Below, piece after piece: positions 1 to 8,856 of a DNA stretch of 64,000 nt. Made by a program: the position numbers and the translations under genes. How positions within the stretch are numbered: position 1 is the first letter of the stretch; each line of letters opens with the position of its first letter. Origin of the DNA: VRUE01 sp963728835 (GTDB lineage: Bacteria; Actinomycetota; Thermoleophilia; Solirubrobacterales; 70-9); assembly GCA_963728835.1 (NCBI GenBank), contig CAVSKZ010000002.1, positions 62,001 to 126,000 on the forward strand, written 5' to 3'. The notes below the pieces were generated by a model. It ran no database searches. It had not been told where the DNA came from and was given only the letters and a program-made list of their open reading frames with translations.

Positions 1-1
1 A

Positions 2-1001
2 AGCCTGGGCAAAGCCGGGGGCGTGGCCGGCGGCGCCGCGAGCCCGGCAGGCGCTGCCACGGGAGCGGCGGCCGTGCCCCTCTTCGTCACATTCCTTGCG
101 GCGATCGTCGGCGGCTTTGCCGCCTTCTTCGTTTGGATCGAGCTGATCGCCCGCGACGCCTCGGTCTACGTGGTGGCGCTCTTCATGCCGATGGCGCTTG
201 CCGCCTCGATCTGGCCGCGCTGGGCGGGTGCGCTGCGGCGCACGAGCGAGCTGCTAGTCGTCGTGATCGCCTCGAAGTTCGTGATCGTTTCGATCATCGC
301 CCTCGCCGCTGGCCTCCTCGCGGCCAAAGGGGGAGGCGTCGAGCACCTGCTCGCCGCCTCGGCGCTGATGCTCTTGGCCTGCTTTGCGCCCTTCATGCTG
401 TTGCGACTCGTGCCTTTCGCCGAGGGTGCGATGGGTGCCGCCTACGGGCGCCGCTCGGCAAGCGGCGCCACTCAGAGCGGCCTGCAGGCTCGCAAGCGAG
501 GTGCAGATCATTCGAAATATGGCGCGCTCAAACTGGGGCGCCTCGGCGCCGGAGGTCTGGGGCGTGAGCGGCGGGGGCGGTTCGGGCGGCAATGGGCGGG
601 GCACGCCTCTCCCCCGGCCCGGTGGAGGCGGCGGGACGGCCCCCGGAGGCGGCGCGCAAGTGAGCGCGGCAGGCGGCGGGACGACAGCCGCGACTGGCGC
701 CTCGGCGGCTGCTGGTGCTGCCTCGCCCGCTTCCGCCGCTGCCGCGCCGGTCGCCGTCGCGGGGGCAGCCCGCACGGGTGCGCGGCGCCTTGAGCAGAGC
801 GCCGTGGCGAAAGGGACGAGTCAGCCGAGCGTGGCGCCGCAACCGCCGCAGGATGCCTCGCAGGGCAAAGGTCACGCTCGCGTGAGCGGCGCTGCCGGCG
901 GCGCAGGCGAGGGTTCGACCGATGCAAGGAGCCCGAGCGAACAACCGCCCCGCCCGCCGCAGGATCTGCCTGCCAAAGGCACAGGAAGGCCAGGCGGATG
1001 A
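2..1001 (+). CDS. TrbL/VirB6-like conjugation membrane protein (5' partial, frameshifted)
   Basis: Polytopic inner-membrane component expected to form the channel of the type IV secretion apparatus. The frame is open to the left edge, so the N-terminus is missing. Four hydrophobic segments are visible before about base 420, ending FAPFMLLRLVPFAEGA, which is typical of actinobacterial TrbL/VirB6 proteins. After about base 495 the coding frame moves by +1: one frame ends in nonsense Arg-rich sequence, while the other continues SEVQIIRNMARSNWG and then a Gly/Ala/Pro-rich tail, the usual C-terminal style of this family. The second frame stops at 1001 in an ATGA overlap with the next gene, which supports it as the true end. 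Dropping one base in CTCGCAAG (about 490-497) rejoins the frames. Family assignment rests on topology, tail and neighbours. Confidence 0.72.
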
Positions 1002-2494
1002 ACGAGCGCCGCTATCGCTTTGGTCCGCTCGAGCAGCGCTCGCTCGTTGGCCCTTTGCAGGCCGGTCAGCTGGCGATCATCGCGGTCGCGGCGCTCATCG
1101 GTCTCGGCTCGCTCTATGCGCTGCGGGGCCTTGCCGGAATGCTCGTCGCGATCTTCGTCCTCTCGCTGGGTAGCGCGGCGATCTTTGTGCCGCTCGGCGG
1201 GCGGACAGCCGAGGAGTGGGCGCCGGTCCTCGTGCGCTGGGCACTTCGCCTCAAGCACGACGGCGGCGCCTACCGCTCAAGCGCCCCCGGCGCGGGGATG
1301 CGCGTCGGGGGAGGGGAAGAGGCTGCCTATGAGCTCTCGCTGCCGCCCGAGCTGGCCGATCTCGACCTGCTCTCAGTGCCCTACGGCTCAGAGCAGGTCG
1401 GCGTTATGCGCGACCGCCGTGCCGGCACCTACACGGCCGCGATCGCGGTCAGGGCTGGCGCCTTCGCGCTGCGCGACCGCGCGGAGCAGGAGCGGGCGCT
1501 CGACGCCTGGGGCGGCGTGCTTGCGAGCTGCGCCCGCGACGGAAGCCCGGTGCGGCGCCTGCAATGGATCGAGCGCACGCTGCCGGGCCAGGGCGATGAG
1601 CTCGCCGCCTACATGCAGGCAAAGCGCGACCGCAGCCTGCCGCTCGACTGCAACCTCGTCCGCTCCTACATCGAGCTGCTCGAGGCGGCGGCGCCGGTGA
1701 CCCAGGAGCACGAAGTGCTGATCGCTCTGCAAATCGATCAGCGCCGCGGCGCGCGTGAGATCAAGCGCCTCGGCGGTGGCGAGGAGGGAGCCTGCGAGTT
1801 GCTTCTGCGCGAGGCCGAGGCCCTCGCGCAGCGCCTCGGCACGGCGGAGATCACCGTCTTCGGCCTGCTGCGCCCCCGCCAGTACGCCGAGGTGATCCGC
1901 GACGCTTTCGACCCCTTCGGGCACCAAGGGCGCACCCGCGCGGCGATCGGCGACGCCGACCGTGAGGGCGTAGACCCGGCGCTGATGGGCCCGCTCGCCG
2001 CCGAGGCGAGCTGGGCGCACTACCGCACCGACTCCGCCTATCACTGCACCTACTGGGTCTCCTCCTGGCCGCGCTCCGACGTCGGCCCCGCCTTCCTCGC
2101 ACCGCTTTTGATGCAGGGCGCCGCGCTTCGCACCGTCTCGGTGACGATCGAGCCCGTCCCCTATGCGCTGGCGATGCGCAAGGCCGAGATGGCACAGACC
2201 GCCGAGGTCGCCGAGGAGATGGCCCGCGAGCGCCAGGGCTTTTTGACCACCGCCCGCGTCCGCCGCCGCCAGCAGGCAGCCTCGCGCCGCGAGCAGGAGC
2301 TCGCCGACGGGCACGCGCTGCTTCGCTACGTCGCCTTCGTCAGCGCCTACAACGCGACCGACGAGCTCTTGCAGCGGACCAAGAGCGACGTCGAGCATGC
2401 CGGGCAGCTCGCCCGCCTCGAACTGCAGCCGCTCTACGGCGAGCAGGACGCCGGCTTTGCCAACACCCTGCCGCTCTGCCGGGGGCTGCGATGA
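998..2494 (+). CDS. SCO6880-like conjugative transfer protein (PrgI/VirB4-N type)
   Basis: A 498-residue protein with two N-terminal membrane helices (residues about 25-70) followed by a soluble region, the layout of the SCO6880 family found beside VirB4 in actinobacterial conjugation loci. The C-terminal stretch (LLRYVAFVSAYNATDELL, later LPLCRGLR) resembles the N-terminal domain of VirB4/TrbE proteins, and the next gene begins where that domain normally ends. The two genes together therefore look like a split VirB4 with a PrgI/VirB3-like membrane head. Start and stop both lie in ATGA overlaps with the flanking genes, so translation is probably coupled along the operon. Function in mating-pair channel assembly is inferred from family and context. 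Confidence 0.75.
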   Translation: MNERRYRFGPLEQRSLVGPLQAGQLAIIAVAALIGLGSLYALRGLAGMLVAIFVLSLGSAAIFVPLGGRTAEEWAPVLVRWALRLKHDGGAYRSSAPGAGMRVGGGEEAAYELSLPPELADLDLLSVPYGSEQVGVMRDRRAGTYTAAIAVRAGAFALRDRAEQERALDAWGGVLASCARDGSPVRRLQWIERTLPGQGDELAAYMQAKRDRSLPLDCNLVRSYIELLEAAAPVTQEHEVLIALQIDQRRGAREIKRLGGGEEGACELLLREAEALAQRLGTAEITVFGLLRPRQYAEVIRDAFDPFGHQGRTRAAIGDADREGVDPALMGPLAAEASWAHYRTDSAYHCTYWVSSWPRSDVGPAFLAPLLMQGAALRTVSVTIEPVPYALAMRKAEMAQTAEVAEEMARERQGFLTTARVRRRQQAASRREQELADGHALLRYVAFVSAYNATDELLQRTKSDVEHAGQLARLELQPLYGEQDAGFANTLPLCRGLR

Positions 2495-3780
2495 TCTGGG
2501 GTGCTCGCGGCGAGCGGCCGGGGCACTCGGCGACGAGCGCCCACTTCCAGGCCGCCTATCCCTTCCTCGCCCAAGGCGGGGTTGGCGCCCCCGGCGTCTA
2601 CGTCGGCCGCGATGCCTCTGGGGGCGCCTTTGCCTATGACCCGTGGGAGCTCTACGAGCGCCGCATCCTGCGCAGCCCCAACATGCTCGTCCTCGGCGGC
2701 ATTGGCTATGCCAAGTCGGCCTTTCTCAAGACCTACGTCTACCGCCAGCACCTTTTCGGCCGCCAGGCGTGGGTGCTAGACATAAAGGGCGAGTACCAGC
2801 TGCTCGCCACGGCGCTTGGCGTGCGGCCGATCGCGCTCAAGCCGGGCGGCGAGCTTCGCCTCAACCCCATCAGCCGCCGCGGCGGGCGCGAAGCTCAGCT
2901 TGGCCTGCTGCGCTCAGTGGCGCTTGCGGCGCTTCGCCGCGAGCTTTTGCCCGAGGAGGACGCCGGGCTGCGGGTGGCGCTTGACCTGGTGAACGATGAG
3001 TGCGGGGCGAGCGAGCCGACGCTGCCGATGGTGGTAGACGCGTTGCTTCACCCGCGCGAGGCGATGGTCGCCGCGGTCTCGGCGCCCAGCGCCAAGGACT
3101 TCGCCGAGGCTAACCGCGACTCGGCGCTTGCCCTGCAGCGCCTCTGCGAGGGCGACCTGCGCGGCATGTTCGACGGACCGACCACGCCGGGGATCGACTT
3201 CGACGCACCGCTCGTCGTCCTGGATCTCAGCGCTGTGCAGGACTCCGCAGCACTCGGCGTGCTGATGACCTGCGCCGCGGCCTGGCAGCAGGCGATCCTG
3301 CTTGAGCGAAAGCGGATCGCCCAGCGCGAGGGCCGCCCCAGCGCCAAGGTGATTTCGATCGTCGAGGAGGTCTGGCGGGTAGCCAGCCAAATCGGCGTCG
3401 CCGAGTGGCTTCAGTCGAACTTCAAGCTCTGCCGCGCGCTCGGCATACAGAACATCCTCTCCGCCCACCGCGTCACCGACTTCGGCGCCTCAGGCGCGGC
3501 AGGGTCGCGCGAGGCGCGGATCGTCGAAGGGCTGATCGCCGACTCCGGCACCAAGGTCCTCTACCTGCAGCCGCCCGACCAGCGCGGCGTGCTTAGAAGC
3601 GAGCTCGGCCTGAGCGAGACCGAGACCGAGCTGACGATGACGCTTCGTCTCGGGGAGGCGCTTTGGGTGGTGGGCCAAGAGTCCTGGCTCGCCCAGCATC
3701 AGATGTCCTCGTTCGAGCGGGAGATCACCTACACCGACGAGCAAATGGGCGTGCTCGCCGCGGGAGGAGGGGCACCCTGA
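2491..3780 (+). CDS. VirB4-like secretion ATPase
   Basis: A 429-residue P-loop ATPase expected to energise the type IV secretion channel at the inner membrane. After an N-terminal strand-rich part (PFLAQGGVGAPGVYVGRD) the P-loop region reads LVLGGIGYAKSAF at residues 66-78, followed by VLDIKGEYQ, a common VirB4 motif. The P-loop has Ala where the canonical motif has Gly before Lys. The Walker B-like segment SIVEEVWRV (around residue 291) has Glu-Glu-Val-Trp where many VirB4 proteins have Asp-Glu-Ala-Trp. The rest, including the conserved PPDQRG region near the C-terminus, is intact. ATGA start overlap upstream; the stop overlaps the next start (TGATG). Confidence 0.82.
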   Translation: MIWGARGERPGHSATSAHFQAAYPFLAQGGVGAPGVYVGRDASGGAFAYDPWELYERRILRSPNMLVLGGIGYAKSAFLKTYVYRQHLFGRQAWVLDIKGEYQLLATALGVRPIALKPGGELRLNPISRRGGREAQLGLLRSVALAALRRELLPEEDAGLRVALDLVNDECGASEPTLPMVVDALLHPREAMVAAVSAPSAKDFAEANRDSALALQRLCEGDLRGMFDGPTTPGIDFDAPLVVLDLSAVQDSAALGVLMTCAAAWQQAILLERKRIAQREGRPSAKVISIVEEVWRVASQIGVAEWLQSNFKLCRALGIQNILSAHRVTDFGASGAAGSREARIVEGLIADSGTKVLYLQPPDQRGVLRSELGLSETETELTMTLRLGEALWVVGQESWLAQHQMSSFEREITYTDEQMGVLAAGGGAP

Positions 3781-5489
3781 TGGGCGCCGAAGCGCGGCTC
3801 TACTGGCTCGTGGGCGGCGCCATAGGGGCGATCGTCGGCGCCATCTGGCTCACCGGGGCGCTCTCGGCGGCGCTCTTCGGCTCCGGCTGGGCTGGTGTTC
3901 CGGCGTTCGAGGCGATCAGCGCCGCCGTTCGCCTCCCCTCCCACCTCGCCGATCCCCGCACGGCCTGGCCGCGAAATGTCCGTGCCGAGTTGCCGGGGGC
4001 GCTTGGCTTCTATGCGACCGCGGCGCTGATCGCCGCCCCGCTCGCGGGGCTCGCCCTCGCCGCGAGGCGAGGGGCGGCGCGCATCGAGCCGCCACCCCTC
4101 CTCGCCGCCTCAGGGGCACGCAAGCCGCCAAGTGCGCGCTTGGCCCGCAAGCGCGACCTGCGGGTGCTGCGGGTGCCCTCGCCCCAGTCCGGACGCCTCA
4201 CGCTCGGTCGCGCCAAGGGGATGCTGCTCGCCGCCGAGGAGCGCCAGTCGGTGATCGTCTTCGCGCCGACCCAGGCGTTCAAGACGTCGAGCCTGGTGAT
4301 CCCCGCCTTGCTCGAGTGGGAAGGGCCAGTGGTCGCGACCTCGGTGAAGAACGACCTGATCGCCGACACGCTGGCGCGACGGGAGTCGCTTGGCGAAGTG
4401 ATGATCTTCGACCCCGTCCAGGTGACCGGCGAGCCACGCTCGCGGCTTACGCCGCTGTGGAGCGCACGCAGCTGGTGGGGGGCGACGCGCGTAGCCCACT
4501 GGCTCACGGGGGCCGCCCGCCTCGGGGGCTCGGGCGGATTCAAGGACGCGGATTTCTGGTTCGCGGCGGCGGAGAAGCTGCTGGCTCCGCTGCTCTTCGC
4601 CGCCGCCGCCAGCGGGCACACGATGGCCTCGGTGGTGCGCTGGCTCGACGAAGGGCCAGAGGGATGCCAGGCCGAGGTCAGTGCATTGCTCGAGGCGACC
4701 GAGGTGCCTGAGGCGACGCGCGCCTGGTGGGCGACGCAGAACCGCGAGGCGCGCCAGCTCTCCTCAGTTTTCACCACCGCCGAGCTGGCCCTGGCGGCCT
4801 TTGCCGATCCCCGCGTCGCCGAGGAGACCGCGGGGGCCGACTACACGCCCGCGAGGCTCCTGAACGGCTCCAACACCCTCTACCTCTGCGCGCCCCGTAG
4901 CGAACAGGAGCGGCTCCGCCCGCTTTTCGCCGCGGTCGTACAGGAGCTCGTGGCGATCGCCGAGGGGTTGGCGGCGAGCACCGGTGGACCGCTTGACCCG
5001 CCACTTCTTCTCCTCCTCGACGAGGCGGCGAACATCGCCCCGATCCCCAACCTCGATGAGATCGCCTCGACCGGCGCGGGTCAGGGCATACAGCTGCTCT
5101 CGGTCTTCCAAGACCTCGCCCAGGTACGAGTGCGCTTCGGAGAGCGCGCGACGACGATCGTCAACAACCATGCCGCCAAGATCGCGGGTTCGGGGATCTC
5201 AGACCCAGAGACCCTTTCCTACTTTTCGAACGTCATCGGCGCCGGGGAGTTCGAACAGCGCTCGGAGACCTCCGGCGAGCATGGCCGCCGCACGAGGACC
5301 GAGGGCGATACCTACCGCGAGCTGATCCCGCCCGGTGTCCTGCGCGGAGCCGATCCGGGCAGTGGACTCCTGATCTACCGACATTTGCCCCCAACGAAAA
5401 TCCAATTGAGGCCCTGGTTTCGCGAGCCGACTCTCAAAGAGCTGCGCCAGGCAGCGCAAGGGGTTCGTCAGTCAGGAGGTAGCACGTGA
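3780..5489 (+). CDS. VirD4/TraG-type coupling protein
   Basis: A 569-residue type IV coupling protein that should hand the relaxase-DNA complex to the channel. I chose the ATG at 3780, which overlaps the VirB4 stop and gives an N-terminus with two membrane helices (residues about 8-30 and 75-95). Walker B is intact as LLLDEAANIAPIPNL (D414, E415), followed by the family motif STGAGQGIQLLSVFQDLAQ. The P-loop is unusual: FAPTQAFKTS at residues 161-170 has Phe where Gly normally precedes Lys168. Together with the VirB4-like protein, both ATPases of this element have altered P-loops. RBS-like AGGAGG for the next gene lies inside the 3' end. Confidence 0.88.
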   Translation: MGAEARLYWLVGGAIGAIVGAIWLTGALSAALFGSGWAGVPAFEAISAAVRLPSHLADPRTAWPRNVRAELPGALGFYATAALIAAPLAGLALAARRGAARIEPPPLLAASGARKPPSARLARKRDLRVLRVPSPQSGRLTLGRAKGMLLAAEERQSVIVFAPTQAFKTSSLVIPALLEWEGPVVATSVKNDLIADTLARRESLGEVMIFDPVQVTGEPRSRLTPLWSARSWWGATRVAHWLTGAARLGGSGGFKDADFWFAAAEKLLAPLLFAAAASGHTMASVVRWLDEGPEGCQAEVSALLEATEVPEATRAWWATQNREARQLSSVFTTAELALAAFADPRVAEETAGADYTPARLLNGSNTLYLCAPRSEQERLRPLFAAVVQELVAIAEGLAASTGGPLDPPLLLLLDEAANIAPIPNLDEIASTGAGQGIQLLSVFQDLAQVRVRFGERATTIVNNHAAKIAGSGISDPETLSYFSNVIGAGEFEQRSETSGEHGRRTRTEGDTYRELIPPGVLRGADPGSGLLIYRHLPPTKIQLRPWFREPTLKELRQAAQGVRQSGGST

Positions 5490-6145
5490 GTCTTGGCCAA
5501 GCAGACGAGACACGCGATGGGCAAGGGGCACCTGTGGGAGATGGCCCTGATGAACGGCCAAGCATCCGCACCGGGCGGGGTTGGCAGACGCTCGCCGAGG
5601 AGTCGGTGCCTTTGCGGGAGGACCTCGAGCAGGAACTCCAGCGCGAGCGCGAGGAGCGCGTGCAAGCGATCCTCGCCGGACCACGGCGCTCCTTTGCCGT
5701 GCCGGGTCCGCGGATGCTGGCGCTCGGCGCGCTTGGCCTCGTCGCGCTCCTCTTCCTCGTCACATCCCTCACCGTCCTCAAGGACGGTGAGGGAGAGTCC
5801 CCCTCGACGTCGAGGGCGAGCGTCAAGCCTGCCGGAGCATCCCAAGCGCGTGCCCCTTCTCTGCGAGCGGCTCGGGAGGCAGAGCGCAGGCGCCGGGCCG
5901 CCATACGAGCAAGGCGGGCTGCCCGGCGCCGAGCTAGACAAGAAGGCGCCCGCAGAAAAGCCGCGCAGCGAAATCGTGCCCACCGCGCGACCGCCCAGGT
6001 CGAACCCAATGTCAGCGAAGTCACGAGCCTCGAAGCAAATCCTCCTCCGCCCCCTCCCCCGCCGGCCGCGGCGCCGCAGGAAGGCAGTTCAGCTACTTCG
6101 ACCAGCCCAAGCCAGGTTCAAAGCGAGTTCGGCTTTGAGCGCTGA
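5486..6145 (+). CDS. Basic single-pass membrane protein of the transfer operon, unknown function
   Basis: A 219-residue protein starting with GTG in a GTGA overlap with the coupling-protein stop; a clear CAGGAGGT lies 7 bases upstream. Residues 1-70 are acidic and coiled-coil-like (EDLEQELQREREERVQ). A single hydrophobic segment (about 76-97, MLALGALGLVALLFLV) follows. Residues 125-160 are extremely Arg/Ala-rich. The C-terminus has a run of eight prolines and ends in EFGFER. I do not recognise the family. A position right after virD4, one membrane pass and a highly basic far-side region would suit a DNA- or peptidoglycan-contacting accessory of the transfer channel, but that is inference. Confidence 0.7.
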   Translation: MSLGQADETRDGQGAPVGDGPDERPSIRTGRGWQTLAEESVPLREDLEQELQREREERVQAILAGPRRSFAVPGPRMLALGALGLVALLFLVTSLTVLKDGEGESPSTSRASVKPAGASQARAPSLRAAREAERRRRAAIRARRAARRRARQEGARRKAAQRNRAHRATAQVEPNVSEVTSLEANPPPPPPPPAAAPQEGSSATSTSPSQVQSEFGFER

Positions 6146-6168
6146 CAACAGAGAAGGAGATGAGTGAG

Positions 6169-7770
6169 ATGGATTTCCCACCCAAGACGCTTAGCTCGCA
6201 TCGTCCCGGAGCGCGAACCGCTCGCCTGCTGGCGGTATTCATCGCCTTCGCTGCCCTGGTTACGCCGGGCACTGCGAGCGCCAGCCCGGCCCGCTACATC
6301 TACGAGGTCTGTGACTCGGCACTGCCGAGCGGCAACACACCGGGCGTCAAATTCGCCGTCAACCCGGGCGTTGCCTTCAGCGGAACCAACACCTGCGCCC
6401 AACCCGGTGGAGCGCTCACGATCACCGAGACGGGCCACGTCAACGCGACCTACAGCTTCTGGGAAGTACCGATCGACTCACCGCCGGGAGGCATGGTCGA
6501 ATCGGTGACGATCTCGGCGAAATCCTGCGGCGCCGGTCCCGGCACGAAGTTCTTCGTCTACGAACAAGGCTGGCCGGCGAACTGCGCGGGCGAGTCGCAA
6601 CGCATCTTCCACGTCAACTCAAAATTCTTCTTCGGCTTTTGGCTCTTCCTCGGCTGCGACGGCAACTACGCACCGGGCTGCGAGGCGGGGCCGTCGATCT
6701 CAGCCCACTACATCGCGGCAACGGAGGTCGATCCCGTCGCTCCTGAGCTCACCACCCCGCAAGGATCGCTTCTGGCCGGAGGAATCGTGCGAGGCCAGCA
6801 GGATCTTGAACTCGAAGCAAGCGACGAAGGCGGTGGCCTCAGCGAAGTGTCGGTCTTGGTCAATGGCTTGCCTGCTGGACAGCCAAAGATCGGTGACTGC
6901 GACCTGTTTCAGGTCAAAAACCCGAGCGTTGTCGGCATGGTGGCTGCCAGCGTTACGCCGTGTCCGACGAGCATCGAAGCGGATTGGACGCTCGACACCG
7001 CAGCTTTTCCCTTCCACGATGGAGTCAACACGGTCGAAGTCTGCGCAGCGGACTACTCGAGCATCGGCGAGCCGAACAAGACCTGCTCGACACCTCAGAC
7101 CGTCAACGTCGACAACTCCTGCACCGAATCGGCCGTGGTCGGAGGCGAAGTGCTGAACGTGCAGTTCGAGACCTCCCATGGCGATACGGTCACGGTCCCA
7201 TACAACCAAACCGCCAAGGTGACCGGCGAGCTCACCGACAACGCTGGCGACGCGATTAGCGGGGCGACGATCTGCGTGCAGATGCAGACGCTGGAAAGCT
7301 CCGAGGGCCTTACCCCGGTTGCGACGACGACGACGAACGCCAACGGGCACTTCACCTATACGGTGCCGCCGGGCCCGAACCGCAAGTTCATGCTCGGCTA
7401 CCGCCACAACACCTTCCAGGTCGCGCGCTCGGTGCACTACTACGCCCACGCAAAGCCGACCCTTCGCATCATCCCCCGAAAGGTCAAGGCGGGAGGCCGG
7501 ATCCGCCTCGTCGGCAAGCTGCCGGGGCCGAACGCGGCAGGACGGGCGGTCGTGCTGCAAGCGAGTGCTCTTCGCTCAAAGCGCTGGTTTACCTTCCGGC
7601 ACGCGACCACAAACGCAAATGGCGTCTTCCGCGGTCGCTATCGCTTTGACGCGACCACGCGGACGACGACTTACAGGATCCGAGCCGTGGTGCCAAAGCA
7701 AGCCGGATACCCGTGGGAGGTCGGCCGCAGCAAGCCCGCGCGCGTGCGGGTACGCGCGCCTAAACCCTAG
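6169..7770 (+). CDS. Secreted protein with regulatory-like beta domains, transfer-operon cargo
   Basis: A 533-residue exported protein. I prefer the ATG at 6169 over 6160 because GAGAAGGAG (6151-6159) then has a 9-base spacer. A signal peptide is obvious (TARLLAVFIAFAALVTPGTASA, cleavage after about residue 40 of the longer form). The N-terminal half contains several Cys (CDSALPSG, SCGAGPG, CDGNYAPGC) that may form disulfides. The middle (AIDVDP-like strand motifs and VSVLVNG) and the C-terminal 250 residues look like Ig-like or carboxypeptidase-regulatory beta sandwiches (TTTNANGHFTYTVPPG, ATTNANGVFRGRYRF). A surface adhesin or mating-contact role is possible. It is the last plus-strand gene of the block and ends at a strong hairpin. 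Confidence 0.72.
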   Translation: MDFPPKTLSSHRPGARTARLLAVFIAFAALVTPGTASASPARYIYEVCDSALPSGNTPGVKFAVNPGVAFSGTNTCAQPGGALTITETGHVNATYSFWEVPIDSPPGGMVESVTISAKSCGAGPGTKFFVYEQGWPANCAGESQRIFHVNSKFFFGFWLFLGCDGNYAPGCEAGPSISAHYIAATEVDPVAPELTTPQGSLLAGGIVRGQQDLELEASDEGGGLSEVSVLVNGLPAGQPKIGDCDLFQVKNPSVVGMVAASVTPCPTSIEADWTLDTAAFPFHDGVNTVEVCAADYSSIGEPNKTCSTPQTVNVDNSCTESAVVGGEVLNVQFETSHGDTVTVPYNQTAKVTGELTDNAGDAISGATICVQMQTLESSEGLTPVATTTTNANGHFTYTVPPGPNRKFMLGYRHNTFQVARSVHYYAHAKPTLRIIPRKVKAGGRIRLVGKLPGPNAAGRAVVLQASALRSKRWFTFRHATTNANGVFRGRYRFDATTRTTTYRIRAVVPKQAGYPWEVGRSKPARVRVRAPKP

Positions 7771-7781
7771 AACCGATGCTT

Positions 7782-7813
7782 GTGGCGCTCTGTCACTTGA
7801 GACAGAGCGCCAC
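7782..7813. terminator. Bidirectional hairpin between convergent genes
   Basis: Perfect 13-bp arms (GTGGCGCTCTGTC / GACAGAGCGCCAC) with a 6-base loop. The structure overlaps the stop and last codons of the minus-strand gene ending at 7793 and follows the plus-strand stop at 7770. No T-run is present, so intrinsic termination is likely but not proven. Confidence 0.7.
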
Positions 7814-8425
7814 GACCTCGCCCACGGCACTGCCGCCCGAGTTGCTGGTGATGCGTCCGGAGACGCCACTCGAGGAAGCGTTTACGAATGGATGGGCTTG
7901 CAGGAAGGCGACTTCGCGATTGCCTGGATTGGAAAAGGCGAAGCCGGCACCGAGTAGACGTTCCCCCACCCCGCAGAGCGCTGTCTCGGTATTGGACGCA
8001 GTCCAGGTCCCGTTTTCGGCAACGACGTCGAGGTCAGTGATCGGAACGGTGTGGATGGTCTGTGTTCCGAGGGCGCCCCCGTAGACGGAGCCAGGGGCAA
8101 TCGCGGATGCCGTCACCGAGTTCTCGCCGAGCGCCTCAGCGGTGACGGCGGCCTTCGCCAGCGCTCTGGCAGTCACGACTTCCTTAGACAGATTCTTTGG
8201 CTTAACCGCGTTCTTCGCCAAGGCTCGTGCGTGAACAGATCCCTTGGCCAACGCCTTCGCAGTGACGGCCCCCGGCGCAATGTCTCCCTTCTGTACTCGG
8301 GTAGAGCCAGATAGCGCGTTGGCGTTGCCGACAAGAGAGACAATCAACGCCGCCATCCCCAACACCGCTCCGACTGCTCCAAGCGCAGTTCCTGCGCGTA
8401 GGTTCCCTGGCTCAAGCCTGTCCAT
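7793..8425 (-). CDS. Exported repeat-rich protein with AxxLAKxxV-type repeats
   Basis: A 210-residue protein. I start it at ATG 8425, which has GGGAGGGC just upstream; an in-frame ATG at 8458 is less well placed. One membrane/signal segment (AGTALGAVGAVLGMAALIV) is followed by about seven short repeats such as GAVTAKALAKGSV, NAVKPKNLSKEVV and AAVTAEALGENSV, a pattern that folds as a solenoid in other proteins. The C-terminal 90 residues are a separate globular part with two Cys (LCGVGER, ALCLK). Similar repeat-plus-tail proteins are familiar from Solirubrobacterales proteomes without assigned function. It sits in the AT-richer cargo island downstream of the RHS genes. Confidence 0.65.
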   Translation of the reverse strand: MDRLEPGNLRAGTALGAVGAVLGMAALIVSLVGNANALSGSTRVQKGDIAPGAVTAKALAKGSVHARALAKNAVKPKNLSKEVVTARALAKAAVTAEALGENSVTASAIAPGSVYGGALGTQTIHTVPITDLDVVAENGTWTASNTETALCGVGERLLGAGFAFSNPGNREVAFLQAHPFVNASSSGVSGRITSNSGGSAVGEVVALCLK

Positions 8426-8626
8426 CACGCCCTCCCTTTTCGGCCGTTGTCGGTCCATTGGTCAATAGATCGTAGAACCAAATTACGACAGGTAGAAGGC
8501 GCTCATGCAAATGTCCGGTCCGATCGCCAGAGAGCAGGGCTTGCCTGAACCGCTCTCCCGCAACCAACATGCTCAAAGCGATTACAGCATAAGCACTAGG
8601 AGCAGAGCATTTGTAGCCATGCTTGG

Positions 8627-8764
8627 TTAGGTCAGTGAATTCCCGAGAATATCGGCTAGCACAAAAAGTAGGGCAACAGCTGCGCTGAGTAGGAGGACAA
8701 CCACGACGGCGGTCACAACGTAACGCCAAGGCGGCGGACGCCAACGCCCTGTCTCATGCTTCAT
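8627..8764 (-). CDS. 45-residue single-pass membrane protein
   Basis: Short reading frame from ATG 8764 to TAA 8627. It encodes a Trp/Pro/Arg-rich head (GRWRPPPWRYVV) and one long hydrophobic helix (about residues 16-40) ending ADILGNSLT. The positive-inside arrangement predicts an N-in topology. No strong Shine-Dalgarno is visible, so it may be poorly translated or leaderless. It lies upstream of the repeat protein and downstream of the lipoprotein, on the same strand. Function unknown. Bases 8,426-8,626 and 8,765-8,856 show nothing I can call. Confidence 0.4.
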   Translation of the reverse strand: MKHETGRWRPPPWRYVVTAVVVVLLLSAAVALLFVLADILGNSLT

Positions 8765-8856
8765 TTGGGAGGCCCCGCCAAAATCGTAGCATCCCAATAC
8801 AAGACTCAGTAAGGTCTCTCACTCACTCAGCGCCTAGAAAGCCAACTGATGATGCG

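Noticed and set aside
8412..8744. A 110-codon minus-strand frame covering the gap upstream of the repeat protein
   Set aside because: Odd composition, no ribosome site, and it overlaps the better 45-residue membrane protein in another frame.
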